Source of the DNA: JBEVJK01 sp963791325
GTDB lineage: Bacteria; Pseudomonadota; Alphaproteobacteria; Rhizobiales; Rhizobiaceae
NCBI GenBank assembly: GCA_963791325.1
Contig: CAWBRU010000002.1
Location: forward strand, 434,001-498,000
Direction: 5' to 3'
DNA length: 64,000 nt
The notes under the pieces were generated by a model. That model worked only from the letters and a program-made list of their open reading frames with translations. It searched no databases and was not told where the DNA came from. Of this stretch, positions 1 through 7,761 are shown in pieces. Each line of letters begins with the position of its first letter. Positions within the stretch are counted from its first letter, which is position 1. A program made the translations under genes and the position numbers.

Positions 1-512
1 TCGACCGCCACGATGGCGCCGATGATCTCGCTGAAGCGACGTGCCAGCACCAGATCGGCCGGCAGGTCGGCATCGTTGCGGGCGAAGCCCGGCAGGCCGG
101 TCAGCAGATCGGGACCGACACCGCGGATCGGCGGGCTGGTGCCGCGCCCCGGCACGCTCCACGCTGCTTGCGCCCGCTGTCCATAACCGCGCTGCAAGCC
201 GGGATCGCCGGCAAAATCGTCGTCGACCGGCAGCTTCAATATCTGCTGGGAACCGAGCCGCAAAAACTGCAGCTCGCGCTGTCCGGCCGCCACGGCAATC
301 TCGATCCGCCGGGCTTCGGCGGCGAGTTCGTCCCGGCTGAGACGCAAGGCGCGGGCGTGGAAGCCGAGGGCCTCGCGCCCGATCAGCAGGATCAGCGCCA
401 CGCCAATCAGCACGGCGAGCGTCACCGCCATCCGGCTCGCATTGCGGCGTCGGCGATCCGGGACGATCCTATCAGGCCGGAAGGCGGTCGCGGGCTTCGG
501 GGCGAGGGTCAT
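1..512 (-). CDS. Membrane-anchored sensor-like protein, N-terminal part (runs off window)
   Basis: Only the first 170 codons are in the window; the gene continues past the left edge. The basic N-terminus is followed at about residues 27-46 by one hydrophobic helix (SRMAVTLAVLIGVALILLI). An Ala/Glu/Arg-rich helical stretch comes next (LSRDELAAEARRIEIAVAAG), then a non-hydrophobic region. A cytoplasmic tail, one membrane helix and an extracytoplasmic helical segment suit the sensor end of a histidine kinase or GGDEF protein, but no catalytic domain is visible, so that is inference. An in-frame TGA five codons upstream of the ATG makes this the only ATG start. It reads away from the window interior and is separated by about 100 bp from the lipoprotein gene on the same strand. 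Confidence 0.6.
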   Translation of the reverse strand, partial: MTLAPKPATAFRPDRIVPDRRRRNASRMAVTLAVLIGVALILLIGREALGFHARALRLSRDELAAEARRIEIAVAAGQRELQFLRLGSQQILKLPVDDDFAGDPGLQRGYGQRAQAAWSVPGRGTSPPIRGVGPDLLTGLPGFARNDADLPADLVLARRFSEIIGAIVAV

Positions 513-614
513 CCGGCGGCGCGGTCAAGGGGGCAGAAGCGGAGGGCGATTGTCCGTCCCGGCCGGCCGGATGGCAAGTGTGAAGCCGCGTCGGTGTGCC
601 TTGCCCGGCTGGAG

Positions 615-950
615 TCAGCACGGGAATGCTGCCGCCAGGGCCAGCAGCAGAGCCGCGGCCGGGTCGTCCGCGGTGCCGTGGAGGCGGCCGTAGCGGTCGC
701 GGATCGCGACGGTTTCCGAAGGTCCGATCACCGTCCCGGGAGTGGGGCAATAGAGCGTGCCGCGATAGCTCTCGATTTCCGGCCCGGCGCCCGACAGGCC
801 CGCCGCAACCCCTTGCAGATAGGCCTGATAACCCTGGGCGACGGGGTCGCCCGAGGCCCTGGCGTAATAGAGGCCGGCGCGGGCGCAGCCGGTCAGCGGC
901 AGGCAGCACAGGGCCGACTGGATGATCTTCCGCACCAAGCTCGTGCTCAT
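615..950 (-). CDS. Rap1a/Tai-family small secreted lipoprotein
   Basis: A 111-residue protein with a short basic N-terminus, a hydrophobic signal segment and a lipobox-like LTGC at about residues 21-24, which suggests lipidation and export. The mature part has the layout of the Rap1a/Tai domain: a YLQGVAAGL helix, a YCPTPGTV segment containing the conserved Cys-Pro, and a C-terminal helix ending in FPC. Rap1a/Tai proteins are known as immunity proteins to type VI amidase effectors, but most family members in soil Alphaproteobacteria are orphans with no known partner, and no effector gene is seen here. ATG 950 (MSTSLVRK) is preferred to an upstream in-frame start because it places the signal peptide at the N-terminus. 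Confidence 0.6.
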   Translation of the reverse strand: MSTSLVRKIIQSALCCLPLTGCARAGLYYARASGDPVAQGYQAYLQGVAAGLSGAGPEIESYRGTLYCPTPGTVIGPSETVAIRDRYGRLHGTADDPAAALLLALAAAFPC

Positions 951-1017
951 CGCGCTCCACTCCGGCCCGCGCCGGACCATGGTCCGGCAGCGTTAACAAA
1001 GGGTGGACAGGGGCAGA

Positions 1018-2277
1018 TCAGGCCGGCTGAGGCTCCGCCCGCCGGGCAGATGGCACCGGCGGGAAGGCGAGCGCGATCAACGCTGCGCCGAGACCGATGG
1101 CGCCGGAGCCGAGGAACATCCAGTCGTAGACGCTGAACCGGTCGAAGATCCAGCCGCCGGCGAGCGGGCCGAGCGCCATGCCGATGCTGGAGGCCATCGT
1201 TGCCGCGCCGAACACCGCGCCCATCACCCGCTGCCCGAAATATTCGCGCGCCAGCACCGCATAGAGCGGCATCACCCCGCCATAGGCGGCGCCGAACACC
1301 ACCGCCAAGGCATAGAACTGGTCGAGCCGATGGACGAGCAGATAGGCCGTGATCACTACCGCCTGCACCAGCAGGCCGGCGACCAGCACCAGCTTGACGC
1401 CGAGGCGGTCGGCGAGCACGCCGAGCAGCAGCCGGCCGCCGAGCCCGGAGACGCCCTCGACGCTGTAGATCGTGACTGCCGCCATGGTCGGGATGCCGCA
1501 GCTCATGGCGTAGCTGATCATGTGGAAGATCGGCCCGGAATGGGCCGCGCAGCACAGGAAGAAGGTGGTGGCCAGCACCGCGAACTGCGGAGTCCGGAAT
1601 GCCTGGCCGAGCGACATGTCGCCCTCTCGCCCCGACGCGGTCGCGGACCCGGCCGGCGTATCGGCTGCGGCCGGAGCGTTGCGGACCAACAGGGACGCCG
1701 GGATGAGCACTGCACCGGCCAGAAGGCCGATGGTCAGCATGGCGCCGCGCCAGTCGGTGGCGGTGAGCAGCCACGCCGCGAACGGCGAGACGGTGACCGG
1801 CGCCACTCCCATGCCGGCCGAGACCAGTGACACCGCCAGGCCGCGATTGGTGTCGAACCAGCCGGTGACGGCGGCGATCATCGGCGCAAAGAACGCTCCG
1901 GCGGCAACGCCGACCAGGACCCCATAGATCAATTGAAACGCCGGCAGCGAGGTCGAGCGGCTGGCGAGCACCAGCGCCAGGGCCAGCAGCACCGATCCGG
2001 TGAGCACGGCCGGCCGGGTGCCGAAGCGGTCGCTGAAGGCGCCCCAGCCGAACCCCGACACGCCCATGACCAGGAAGTTGAGCGTCATCGCCGTCGAGAT
2101 ACCGGCCCGCGTCCAGCCGGTCGCCTGGGCGATCGGTTGCAGAAAGATGGCGAGCGAAAACATCGTTCCGACCGCGATGCAGCCCATCAGGCCGCCGATG
2201 GCGACGATCATCCAGGGATAGCGGCTCTCAGGCACGGCGGTCGACATTGCTTGCGGCTCCTGATCTTCACCGGCCAT
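1018..2277 (-). CDS. MFS transporter (monocarboxylate/OFA-like)
   Basis: A 419-residue inner-membrane protein with about twelve hydrophobic segments, the normal length for the major facilitator superfamily. The loop between helices 2 and 3 carries GAFSDRFGTRPAV, the MFS signature G-x3-D-R-x-G-x-R. A hydrophilic central loop (about residues 200-222, rich in Ala, Pro, Asp and Glu) separates two six-helix halves, and the second half repeats the signature as LADRLGVK. The overall look (GWTRAGISTAMTLNFLVMGV near the start) is that of monocarboxylate or oxalate/formate-type carriers, but the substrate cannot be read from sequence. Met11 (2247) may be the real start. The gene is divergent from the AraC regulator at 2494, which could control it. 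Confidence 0.85.
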   Translation of the reverse strand: MAGEDQEPQAMSTAVPESRYPWMIVAIGGLMGCIAVGTMFSLAIFLQPIAQATGWTRAGISTAMTLNFLVMGVSGFGWGAFSDRFGTRPAVLTGSVLLALALVLASRSTSLPAFQLIYGVLVGVAAGAFFAPMIAAVTGWFDTNRGLAVSLVSAGMGVAPVTVSPFAAWLLTATDWRGAMLTIGLLAGAVLIPASLLVRNAPAAADTPAGSATASGREGDMSLGQAFRTPQFAVLATTFFLCCAAHSGPIFHMISYAMSCGIPTMAAVTIYSVEGVSGLGGRLLLGVLADRLGVKLVLVAGLLVQAVVITAYLLVHRLDQFYALAVVFGAAYGGVMPLYAVLAREYFGQRVMGAVFGAATMASSIGMALGPLAGGWIFDRFSVYDWMFLGSGAIGLGAALIALAFPPVPSARRAEPQPA

Positions 2278-2493
2278 GACCGGGACTGTGCGCGCAGCAC
2301 CCCGGCGGGCGTTCGACTTTGTTCTAGGACGAACAGAAAAGCGCGGCTCAGACAGACTGCCAAAGGAAAATTTTGGTGGCTGCCCTGCACCGCGCGAGGT
2401 CGAGCCCAGGCGCCGGCCCTAGGGTGCTTCCCCTTCCGGAGCTCCGGCCCTATCCTTGACCGTGGGGCGCAAGAAGCGCCCGCCGGGACGACG

Positions 2494-3300
2494 ATGGACA
2501 AGCAATATTGGCGCCGGCAAAGGCCCGCCGCCGAGCTGGCGCCCTGGGTGAGCGACATCATCGGCTACGCCGAGAACGGCATCCGCCTGACCGGCGCGAT
2601 CGAGGCGGCGTCCCTGGTCGTGCCTCTTGTGATCAGCTTCGGCGCGCCGTTTGCCATCGCGCTCGGCCGCCCGCCGGTCCCGACCGAGCGGTTCGGCAGC
2701 TTTACCTCCGGCCTCTTTGCCGGCCATGTGGTCATCAACTCCACCGGCGCCAGCGCATGCGTCCAGGTCAATTTCACCCCGTTCGGCGCTTTCCGTTTTT
2801 TCGGCGTTCCCGTCGGCGAGCTCTGCGGGCGCATGGTGCCGCTGGAAGACATGAGCGATGCCGGCTTGGGAGAGCTGCGCCGCCGGCTCGAGGACACCGC
2901 CGATTGGAACCTGCGCCTGCAGCTTGCAGAAGCCTTCATCGCCGCGCGGCTGCGCCGCGCGCCAGCCGAACATCCTGCGACGGCCGCAGCCTTTCGGACG
3001 CTGTGTGCCGGCTATGGCGAAGTGCCGGTCGCCACCGTCGCCGCCCGGGTGGGCTGGAGCCGCAAGCAGCTTGCCCAGCGCTTCCGCGACGAGGTCGGGC
3101 TGCCGCCCAAGGCGGTGGCGCGGATCTTGCGCTTCAACCGGCTTCTGGCACTCGCCGGCAGCGGCGAAGCAAATGGCTGGGCCGATCTCGCGGCTGCCTG
3201 CGGCTATGCCGATCAGCCGCACCTCAGCCGCGAGTTCGCCGCCCTGGGAGGCATCACCCCGGCGCGCTGGCTGGCTGGCGCCCAGGCCGGCCGCGGGTGA
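2494..3300 (+). CDS. AraC-family transcriptional regulator
   Basis: A 268-residue DNA-binding protein. The N-terminal part (about 1-150) is a ligand-binding-type domain of the DUF6597 kind, beginning with an LAPWVSDIIGY segment. The C-terminal part (about 165-262) holds two helix-turn-helix units: VATVAARVGWSRKQLAQRF, and the second around LAAACGYADQPHLSREF, followed by the typical GGITPARW end. ATG 2494 is chosen because upstream in-frame sequence lacks any domain character. It lies between a divergent MFS gene and a co-directional VOC gene. AraC regulators of this subtype often sit beside VOC/glyoxalase-like genes, so the neighbour is the likely target; that is inference. Confidence 0.85.
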   Translation: MDKQYWRRQRPAAELAPWVSDIIGYAENGIRLTGAIEAASLVVPLVISFGAPFAIALGRPPVPTERFGSFTSGLFAGHVVINSTGASACVQVNFTPFGAFRFFGVPVGELCGRMVPLEDMSDAGLGELRRRLEDTADWNLRLQLAEAFIAARLRRAPAEHPATAAAFRTLCAGYGEVPVATVAARVGWSRKQLAQRFRDEVGLPPKAVARILRFNRLLALAGSGEANGWADLAAACGYADQPHLSREFAALGGITPARWLAGAQAGRG

Positions 3301-3405
3301 CGCCCCTTCGGTCCGCGGCGGCGGCACCGGAGGTAACATTCGTTCAAGACTGTGCCGCCCAGGCACGGCACACTGGCCTCGTCCAACAGCAAAGGAGACG
3401 AGGCA

Positions 3406-3828
3406 ATGTCTGCTCAACCCCATGATGCCCCCTGCATCTATCCGACCTTCCGCTACCGCGATGCCGCAGCGATGATCGATTGGCTGTGTCGAGCCTTCGG
3501 CTTTACCGTTCGCGCCCGCTATGGCGAAGGGGCCGATGTGCAGCATGCCGAGCTGGCGCTGGGCAGCTCGCTGATCATGCTCGGCACGGTGCGCGACGAT
3601 GCCTATGGGCGGATGGTCGGCGAGCCGGGAAAGGGCGGCGGCCGGTCGACCTATGTCGCGGTTGCCGACGCCGACGCGGTCTATAGCCGCGCCAAAGCGG
3701 CGGGCGCGGAGATTCTCGAACAGCCGGTCGACCGCGATTACGGCAGCCGCGATTTCATCTGCGCCGATCCGGAAGGCAATGTCTGGTCGTTCGGCACCTA
3801 CTGGCCGAAGGCAGGCGATCCGGCTTGA
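3406..3828 (+). CDS. VOC (glyoxalase/bleomycin-resistance) family protein
   Basis: A 140-residue protein covering the two beta-alpha-beta-beta-beta modules of the vicinal oxygen chelate fold. The first module starts IYPTFRYRDAAAMIDWLCRA and the second contains YVAVADADAVYSRAKAAGAE, ending in the family's FICADPEGNVWSFGTY signature, where Asp-Pro-Glu-Gly-Asn precedes the last strand. It is close to PhnB-type VOC proteins, for which a specific reaction is usually unknown. The start is fixed by AAAGGAGACG seven to eight bases before ATG 3406. It follows the AraC gene by about 105 bp on the same strand, suggesting regulation by or co-transcription with that regulator. Confidence 0.8.
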   Translation: MSAQPHDAPCIYPTFRYRDAAAMIDWLCRAFGFTVRARYGEGADVQHAELALGSSLIMLGTVRDDAYGRMVGEPGKGGGRSTYVAVADADAVYSRAKAAGAEILEQPVDRDYGSRDFICADPEGNVWSFGTYWPKAGDPA

Positions 3829-3956
3829 TGCCGGGGCCGATCGGACTTTGGTCCGATCCGCCGGCCGCATCGGTCTGTCGGCGCGGCCCGGCGGAACCTT
3901 GTTCGCCGAAATGCCGTTGCACCCCGGTGACGATCCAACTCTGACGCGAGGGCGCG

Positions 3957-4178
3957 ATGCAGGCAAGAATCGGACGAAGGATGGCGCCGCAGCGGGATCG
4001 TGGTGCGGCCCTGTGGTTGACGGTCGCGGCCGCGGCGGTGGCCGGTCTCGTCGCGATCTACGTGTCCACGCTCGGGCTCGCTCCGCTGCCGGGGGCACCG
4101 GCAACGGCCGTGGCCGCTGCTGCCGGTGCCGGCCTTGGCCCCGCCGCGGCGCAGCAGGTCGCCGACAAGCAGCCGTGA
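3957..4178 (+). CDS. Small single-pass membrane protein, unknown function
   Basis: A possible 73-residue protein with a basic start (MQARIGRRMAPQRDRG), one hydrophobic segment at about residues 18-40, and an Ala/Pro/Gly-rich tail. No domain is recognised. It is the only open frame in this interval with a plausible membrane topology, and it precedes a convergent small gene by about 20 bp. The Ala/Gly-rich composition is easy to get by chance in GC-rich DNA, so the call is weak. Proteins with this layout and length occur as unnamed membrane peptides in Hyphomicrobiales. Confidence 0.4.
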   Translation: MQARIGRRMAPQRDRGAALWLTVAAAAVAGLVAIYVSTLGLAPLPGAPATAVAAAAGAGLGPAAAQQVADKQP

Positions 4179-4198
4179 GCCGGTGGCCTTGACTTGCC

Positions 4199-4408
4199 CT
4201 AATTGAGGATTCGCTGTTCGTCGTCGCTGTCGGCGGCGTCGGCATCACCGCGCAGCCGCCGGATCGCTGCGCCGAGCAGCCGCTTCAGCTCGGCATTTTC
4301 TTCGACGAGACGGTCGATCACCGCCGCCTGGTGGTCGAGCGTGAGCAGCGATTGGCCCATGCTGTTGAAGAAGTGAACCGGATCGATCTTGCTGGCCATT
4401 GTCGTCAT
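4199..4408 (-). CDS. Small coiled-coil protein, unknown function
   Basis: About 69 residues, beginning MTTMASKIDPVHFFNSMGQS. The middle (DHQAAVIDRLVEENAELKRL) is a strongly amphipathic heptad-type helix expected to form a short coiled coil. It is followed by an Arg-rich helix and an acidic tail (DADAADSDDEQ). No catalytic motif is present and I do not recognise a named family; the layout suggests a small structural or regulatory dimer. ATG 4408 or ATG 4399 are both possible starts. Longer upstream in-frame sequence contains Cys/Gly-rich residues that do not look coding. Confidence 0.5.
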   Translation of the reverse strand: MTTMASKIDPVHFFNSMGQSLLTLDHQAAVIDRLVEENAELKRLLGAAIRRLRGDADAADSDDEQRILN

Positions 4409-4552
4409 CCCGCCTTGCAGCCTTGAATGACCGGAGCATAGGCCGCAGCCAGGCTCACGTCCGCGAAATGCCTCACATTCCAAAGGCGCAGCGCCCCGAA
4501 AGCGCGGCGATCATGATCGCGAAACGACCAGCTGGAACAATTCCTGGATGTT

Positions 4553-5296
4553 CTAACGGCGGGAGCCGGTCGCGCCGGGGCGCGGGAATGCGGCCGAGAC
4601 CGGTCCGCCGGTAGTCTCGTTCATCTCGGCGCGGCGATAGAAATCGGCGAGCTGCTTGCCCCGTTCGGGCCGGAACGAGCGGCCAGCCGGCGCGACGGAG
4701 GCAATGCGGTCGATGCGGAAGGCGCGGAAATCATCGCGCAGCTCGCACCAGGCAATCAGCGTCCACACCTTGCCCCAGAACCAGAGGCCAAGCGGGCGCG
4801 CCTCGCGCATGGTGCTGCGGCCGGCCTCGTCTCGATAGTCGAGTGTCAGCACGCTGCGCGCCTCCACGGCCCGCTCGATCAGGTCGATCGCTTCGCGGTC
4901 GGCGGTCGAGACGACATACATCGGCGCGTGGATCTCGGTGCGGGCGATGCGGTCCTTTTCCTGTTCCGGCAGCACCGCGCCGATCTTCACCAGCGCCTCG
5001 TCGGCAGCCCTGGCCATGGCCGCGCCGCCGAAGGCGCGCACCATGCGGGCGCCGGCGACCAGCGCCACGATCTCATCACGGGTAAACATCAGCGGCGGCA
5101 GGTCGAAGCCTTCGCGCATCATGTAGCCGACCCCCGCTTCGCCGTCGATCGGCACCCCGGTCGACTGCAGGTCGGCGATGTCGCGATAGATCGTGCGTTC
5201 GGAGACCTCGAGCCAGGCGCCGAGTTTCTGCGCGGTGACAAGGCGGCCGCCGCGCAAGTGCTGAACGATCTGGAAAAGCCGGTCCGCGCGCCGCAT
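4553..5296 (-). CDS. YafY/WYL-domain transcriptional regulator
   Basis: A 247-residue regulator. Residues about 1-60 form an HTH_11 winged helix (RADRLFQIVQHLRGGRLVTA, then SERTIYRDIADLQ). Residues about 140-220 form a WYL domain (VLTLDYRDEAGR, then RPLGLWFWGKVWTLIAWCEL and FRAFRIDRI). WYL domains bind small ligands or single-stranded nucleic acid, and YafY-type proteins usually regulate adjacent operons. It starts only 3 bp after the stop of the MGMT-like gene on the same strand, so the two form an operon. The operon is preceded by a palindrome (5779-5798) also found before the gene at 6768, which makes this protein a candidate for the factor that binds both; that is inference. Confidence 0.85.
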   Translation of the reverse strand: MRRADRLFQIVQHLRGGRLVTAQKLGAWLEVSERTIYRDIADLQSTGVPIDGEAGVGYMMREGFDLPPLMFTRDEIVALVAGARMVRAFGGAAMARAADEALVKIGAVLPEQEKDRIARTEIHAPMYVVSTADREAIDLIERAVEARSVLTLDYRDEAGRSTMREARPLGLWFWGKVWTLIAWCELRDDFRAFRIDRIASVAPAGRSFRPERGKQLADFYRRAEMNETTGGPVSAAFPRPGATGSRR

Positions 5297-5299
5297 GCT

Positions 5300-5707
5300 T
5301 CACCCACTCAAGCCTTCCTTGGCTCGCTGCTCGGCGACGAAGGCCCTGCCGCAGCTCAGCCGGGCGGTGGTCGGCGACCTGTCGTCGAGCAGGCGCCAGA
5401 ACGGCGCGATCTCGGCCAGCTTGGCGCCGCGCGCCAACATCTCACAGGCGGCCTCGGCGACGGTGCGCACATGGAAGCCGGTGGTGATCGGACAGGTGAC
5501 CTCGGCGCCGTTCTGCTTGGCCAACGCCTTGCGCATGGCGCGCACGTCCGAGGCACGGCCGGCCGGAATGGCACGGATGAAGGCCTCGATCTGGTGCGGT
5601 GTCGGCACCAGCATCATCTCGCCCGCGCGCATCCCGGCGATCGAAATCGGCGCCGGTTTGACGGTCGCCCGCGCCGGCGCATTGAGCTTCTCTGTCCAGC
5701 TCTTCAT
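5300..5707 (-). CDS. MGMT-related (alkyltransferase-like) protein
   Basis: A 135-residue protein. The N-terminal half reads VPTPHQIEAFIRAIPAGRAS and the next part has ADVRAMRKAL-type helix sequence followed by VTCPITTGFHV. This matches a Hyphomicrobiales/Caulobacterales protein group annotated as MGMT family, which shares the fold of O6-alkylguanine DNA alkyltransferases. It lacks the canonical PCHR active-site motif, so direct alkyl transfer is unlikely; the Cys in TCPITTG is the only conserved-looking one. First gene of a two-gene unit with the YafY regulator and preceded by a CCTGACA-N6-TGTCAGG palindrome. The biological role is unknown. Confidence 0.6.
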   Translation of the reverse strand: MKSWTEKLNAPARATVKPAPISIAGMRAGEMMLVPTPHQIEAFIRAIPAGRASDVRAMRKALAKQNGAEVTCPITTGFHVRTVAEAACEMLARGAKLAEIAPFWRLLDDRSPTTARLSCGRAFVAEQRAKEGLSG

Positions 5708-5756
5708 AGCCGTCTTTCCCTCGTGCGCACCCGATGCTCCGTCATGACCGCTCGAT

Positions 5757-5798
5757 CCTGACAGAATGGCACGCCTATCCTGACAGCATTCTGTCAGG
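5757..5798. promoter_or_regulatory. Palindromic operator-like cluster, copy A
   Basis: Three CCTGACA half-sites lie here. CCTGACAGAATG (5757-5768) is perfectly inverted as CATTCTGTCAGG (5787-5798), and a further CCTGACAG at 5779-5786 pairs with the latter as CCTGACA-N6-TGTCAGG (5779-5798). The cluster is 50-90 bp upstream of the MGMT-like/YafY operon and overlaps the stop codon of the DJ-1 gene. The same 7-6-7 geometry occurs at 6819-6838. It is probably a repressor or activator site; the bound protein is not shown by sequence. Confidence 0.6.
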
Positions 5799-6396
5799 AG
5801 GAACGGGCCGGGGCGAGATCATATTCACGGGCGAACAAAGCCGCCATTTCGGTCAGCTGCTCACCGCGTTCGGGGTAGAGCGCCTCCAGGAAAGCAATCG
5901 CGAATGTGCCCGGCGCCGAGCCCGGGGCGGTGACCAAGCGCCCGTCGCGGACGGCCCGCGGCACATCCTGATAAGCTTCCACGCCGGGGTAGCCGGGCAC
6001 ATGCATGCCGATCCACTCGCGCCCGTTGGAGGTGTGAGAGCGGCCGGCCAGCAGCCCGGCGCGCGCCAGCGGCAGGGTCCCGGCGCAGATGCCGCCGAGC
6101 ACGCCGCCGCGGGCTTCGATGTCGGCAAGCAGCCCCGATACGTCAGGAGCCCCGGCGGTGGCCCAGCCATCCGAACCGATCACCGCAACGCCGTCGAGGT
6201 CGCGATTGACAGCCGGGTCGGCGGCCCGCTCGGGGCTCAACGCGAAGCCGCCGATGCCGTGCACCGGCCCGCCATCAGGCGAAAGTGCCACCGCCCGCGC
6301 TCCGAACCACTCGACCGCGGAGGCCGACAGCAGGCCCCATTCCCAATCCGCGTAACCATCGATGAACACGAATCCGATCGTCTTGGCCTGCGTCAT
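5794..6396 (-). CDS. DJ-1/PfpI-family protein (YdeA-like)
   Basis: A 200-residue cytoplasmic protein of the class I glutamine-amidotransferase-like DJ-1/PfpI superfamily. The Rossmann-type start (KTIGFVFIDGYADWEWGLLS) and the nucleophile elbow GGICAGTLPLA, with Cys at about residue 104, are clear. A GVAVIGSDGW strand precedes it. Such proteins act as hydrolases, glyoxalase-like or stress proteins; the exact reaction cannot be assigned. ATG 6396 is chosen over an in-frame start nine codons upstream because it begins directly at the fold. It lies in a leftward cluster with the 58-residue gene upstream and the MGMT-like/YafY operon downstream. Confidence 0.8.
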   Translation of the reverse strand: MTQAKTIGFVFIDGYADWEWGLLSASAVEWFGARAVALSPDGGPVHGIGGFALSPERAADPAVNRDLDGVAVIGSDGWATAGAPDVSGLLADIEARGGVLGGICAGTLPLARAGLLAGRSHTSNGREWIGMHVPGYPGVEAYQDVPRAVRDGRLVTAPGSAPGTFAIAFLEALYPERGEQLTEMAALFAREYDLAPARSS

Positions 6397-6416
6397 TGAA
6401 ATCCTCCTGTCGGGAA

Positions 6417-6454
6417 TGCGCACCCTCCGCGGTGGCGACGGCGGAGGGTGCGCA
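6417..6454. terminator. Perfect 14-bp stem hairpin
   Basis: TGCGCACCCTCCGC (6417-6430) is exactly complementary to GCGGAGGGTGCGCA (6441-6454) with a 10-base loop. It lies between the 58-residue gene and the DJ-1 gene, 21 bp before the latter's ATG. There is no T-tract on either side, so it may be a processing or attenuation structure rather than a classical intrinsic terminator. Confidence 0.5.
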
Positions 6455-6591
6455 GGCCGGGTCGGAACGCGCGGTCGAGGGGGACTCCGACCCGGAAATT
6501 GGGCTCATCAGCCGCGCCTCATGCGATTTTGGCGGGATGAGCCGCAAGCCGCAATGGCCGATCGAGGCGCTGCAGCCGCCGTCGTGCTCGC

Positions 6592-6768
6592 CTACCGCAA
6601 GCCGCGCAGCCGCCGCTCCGGAAAGGCATCGGGCCAGCCGATGTCCTTGCGAATGTCGGCGGGCAGGGCATTGAGGACGCGCTCGGTGCGAACCTCTTCG
6701 CGCATCGCGCGGATCGAGGCCGCGTAGCGGCTGACGGCCTTGAACAAGACGGGATTGAAAACGTCCAT
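6592..6768 (-). CDS. 58-residue DUF1127-like small protein
   Basis: A very short gene encoding MDVFNPVLFKAVSRYAAS..., with a central motif RVLNALPADIRKDIGWPD and an Arg-rich end (FPERRLRGLR). The Leu-Pro-x2-Ile-Arg-Lys-Asp-Ile-Gly segment resembles the core of DUF1127/YjiS-type small proteins of Alphaproteobacteria, some of which bind RNA or act in small-molecule stress; this one is shorter and has an extra N-terminal helix. ATG 6768 gives a compact, charged protein with no low-complexity sequence. A CCTGACA-N6-TGTCAGG palindrome lies 51-70 bp upstream, the same as before the MGMT-like/YafY operon, so the genes are probably co-regulated. Confidence 0.65.
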   Translation of the reverse strand: MDVFNPVLFKAVSRYAASIRAMREEVRTERVLNALPADIRKDIGWPDAFPERRLRGLR

Positions 6769-6786
6769 GACACTCTGGCTCCTCTC

Positions 6787-7732
6787 TCATTCGACAGGAT
6801 CAGTATGCCACACCCCTCCTGACAACGACTTGTCAGGAGAGACCGGCGCCGCGTTCTTTTTTCGTTCTAGCCTATGTTCGGTGCGGCGATCCTGCCACAG
6901 GTCGTAGGGAAACGCGGCCTTGAGGGCGGTGAGCGCCGGCTTCGGCGGGTCCATCGGCGCTCGCCGGACGCCTCCTCGCGCGAGTGGGTGACGGCCAGCT
7001 CCTGCCGACCGACGCCGAGCACATAGTCTTCGTACTTGAACAGCTTCTCCTCCTCGCTGAGGCGCAGATAGGTGCACGGGATACCGAACGCGTCGGCGAT
7101 GACGAGCCCATACAGCGAGGCCGAGACGACGTGCGCGCAGCCCGGCTGATCCGGTCGATGACCGACTGCCACGGGTCGAGCGGGGAGATCACGTTCTCCC
7201 AGCCGCGCATCAGCGCACGGTCATGCAGGTAGGGAACATAGACGACCGGCAGATCGGGGTTGCCGGCAGGCGGGAAGCGCGTCGGCAACAGATCCGCCAC
7301 CAGAAGTCCGGGATCGCCATATACGGCAGGAACCTCGATCCCGCGTTTGACGAGATAGTCGCGCGTCAGCGGCCCGCGCACCGCCCTGACGTCGAGCTGG
7401 CGGAAGCTATGCCCGGCGGCTGAGATCTTGCCGTTGACGCCGGAGCCCCAGACGACATCGCCGTCGCGCGCCATGTGCAGGATCGAGCCCATGGCGAGCA
7501 GCCGCGCCGGTTTGGGCCGTGCTTCGTCGAGGAAGAAACCGCGGTCGGCGGCCATCTTGGTGACGATCACGGACGAGAGATAGTCGCCGAAATTCACGCC
7601 GAGCGGCGAGCGCCAATAGATCAGCTCGATGGTTGCCGGAGAAAACGGCAGGGCGGGCGGGGAGCGAATGCCGAGGCGCCGCCGGATCCCGTTTTCGATG
7701 CGCCGTGCCAACGCCTTTCTGTGCTGAGCCAT
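6787..7732 (-). pseudogene. Polysaccharide pyruvyl transferase family, two frameshifts
   Basis: Starting at ATG 7732, the first about 200 codons read well. They contain LIYWRSPLGVNFGDYLSSVI near the start, VVWGSGVNGKI, VRAVRGPLTRDYL, and YGDPGLLVADLLPTRF, all typical of the family that transfers pyruvate from PEP to sugars in exopolysaccharide or cell-wall polymers. A one-base deletion near 7140 moves the frame before CAHVVSASLYGLVIADAFGI, which contains the family's SSLHG-like segment. Another near 6960 is needed to reach PALTALKAAFPYDLW. No single frame is complete. The gene follows the flippase by 29 bp on the same strand, so both belong to a surface polysaccharide unit. Sequencing error is as likely as real decay. 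Confidence 0.75.
6816..6839. promoter_or_regulatory. Palindromic operator-like site, copy B
   Basis: CTCCTGACAA (6816-6825) and TTGTCAGGAG (6830-6839) form a perfect 10-bp inverted repeat. It contains CCTGACA-N6-TGTCAGG at 6819-6838, the same half-sites and spacing as the site at 5779-5798. It lies 51-70 bp upstream of the 58-residue gene and just past the end of the pyruvyl transferase gene. Confidence 0.6.
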
Positions 7733-7761
7733 CGGACCCTCAACTCGGTTGCAGGCTGCGA

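Noticed and set aside
2320..2335. TGTTC-N6-GAACA inverted repeat between the MFS and AraC genes
   Set aside because: Only 5-bp arms, no second copy, and not clearly placed relative to a promoter.
6853..6867. GTTC-N7-GTTC, which matches the alphaproteobacterial LexA box
   Set aside because: It lies inside the pyruvyl transferase coding region, formed by the Lys-Lys-Asn codons, and about 85 bp from the nearest start. Chance is likely.
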